Shown: positions 5,174-5,474 of the stretch, piece by piece
How the letters are laid out: every line of letters starts with the position of its first letter
How positions within the stretch are numbered: position 1 is the stretch's first letter
From: Sulfitobacter sp.
GTDB lineage: Bacteria > Pseudomonadota > Alphaproteobacteria > Rhodobacterales > Rhodobacteraceae
Assembly: GCA_024636395.1 (NCBI GenBank)
Contig: JAGXHD010000145.1
Span: forward strand, 1 to 5,474
DNA length: 5,474 nucleotides
Reading direction: 5' to 3'
The notes under the pieces: generated by a model
Databases searched by the model: none
Seen by the model: the letters and a program-made list of their open reading frames with translations, nothing else
What the model was told of the DNA's origin: nothing
Program-made: the position numbers and the translations under genes

Positions 5174-5474
5174 ATGTCAGCGCCCGGAGAGAACCTCAAG
5201 ATCAACCCCGACCGTTTGTGGAACACCTTGGAGGAGATGGCGAAGATCGGGCCCGGCGTGGCGGGGGGCAGCAACCGCCAGACGCTCACGGATGCGGACG
5301 CCGAAGGGCGCGCGCTGTTTCAGAAATGGTGTGAGGAGGCGGGCTGCACGATGGGGCTCGACCAGATGGGCAACATGTTTGCCCGCCGCGAGGGGACCGA
5401 TCCGGAGGCACTGCCCGTGTATGTGGGCAGCCATCTGGACACGCAGCCGACGGGTGGAAAATACGACGGCGTAC
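5174..5474 (+). CDS. M20-family Zn-dependent amidohydrolase (N-carbamoyl-amino-acid hydrolase / beta-ureidopropionase type), N-terminal part
   Basis: The first 100 residues of a gene that runs off the right edge; complete family members are usually about 410-420 aa. The metal-site signature GSHLDTQPTGGKYDGV (85-100) is visible: H87 and D98 are expected zinc ligands and D89 is the usual catalytic-site Asp of SHLDT. Upstream, GGSNRQTLTDADAEGR (31-46) is typical of the HyuC/AmaB and beta-ureidopropionase group. In a locus with preT and preA, the likely reaction is hydrolysis of N-carbamoyl-beta-alanine (or its methyl homologue) to beta-alanine, CO2 and ammonia, the third step of reductive pyrimidine breakdown. 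The substrate cannot be told from this fragment, and N-carbamoyl-L-amino acids or allantoate are alternatives. It is transcribed divergently from rutR behind a RutR-type operator. Downstream genes such as a dihydropyrimidinase are expected but not visible. Confidence 0.88.
   Translation, partial: MSAPGENLKINPDRLWNTLEEMAKIGPGVAGGSNRQTLTDADAEGRALFQKWCEEAGCTMGLDQMGNMFARREGTDPEALPVYVGSHLDTQPTGGKYDGV

Noticed and set aside
1..5474. CRISPR arrays, tRNA/rRNA genes, insertion sequences, phage or defence genes
   Set aside because: No direct-repeat arrays, structural RNA signatures, transposase frames or terminal inverted repeats were seen; the window reads as ordinary metabolic chromosome apart from the inserted glycosylase gene.

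Overview
The window looks like chromosome of an alphaproteobacterium of the Rhodobacteraceae (Roseobacter group). It is GC-rich with strong third-position G/C bias, and I judge its protein families and wording to be closest to that group. This placement is from memory, not from a search. Most of the window is a locus for reductive pyrimidine (uracil/thymine) breakdown together with its regulator.

Layout, left to right. (1) 1-185: the 3' end of an SGNH-family esterase/thioesterase gene. (2) 186-309: an intergenic control region holding a 16-bp palindrome that closely matches the RutR operator consensus. (3) 310-1638: preT, the flavin/iron-sulfur/NAD electron-input subunit of dihydropyrimidine dehydrogenase. 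(4) 1631-2416: a Fpg/Nei-family DNA glycosylase overlapping the preT stop by 8 nt. (5) 2484-3788: preA, the FMN/iron-sulfur catalytic subunit. (6) 3793-4296, minus strand: an unrecognised Ala/Pro-rich, probably disordered protein converging on preA with only 4 nt between the stops. (7) 4392-5015, minus strand: a TetR-family regulator that I assign to RutR. (8) 5016-5173: a divergent control region with a second, near-perfect RutR-type operator. (9) 5174 to the right edge: the start of an M20-type Zn-dependent amidohydrolase of the N-carbamoyl-amino-acid/beta-ureidopropionase type.

How they fit together: PreT takes electrons from NAD(P)H and passes them through FAD and iron-sulfur clusters to PreA, which reduces uracil or thymine to the 5,6-dihydro base. 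A dihydropyrimidinase, not in this window but expected further right, would open the ring, and the hydrolase at the right edge would split off carbamoyl (CO2 + NH3) to give beta-alanine or beta-aminoisobutyrate. The RutR-like protein, which in E. coli senses uracil/thymine and controls the unrelated Rut pathway, here lies beside two operator-like palindromes. One is before preT and one is before the hydrolase, so it probably controls the reductive pathway as a local regulon.

The most unusual point is the glycosylase gene lodged between the two halves of the dehydrogenase. It has a C-C-C-H zinc finger and appears to lack the 8-oxoguanine capping loop of classical MutM. Nei/Nth-type glycosylases are known to remove 5,6-dihydropyrimidines from DNA, so a link to the pathway is conceivable, but it is inference only.
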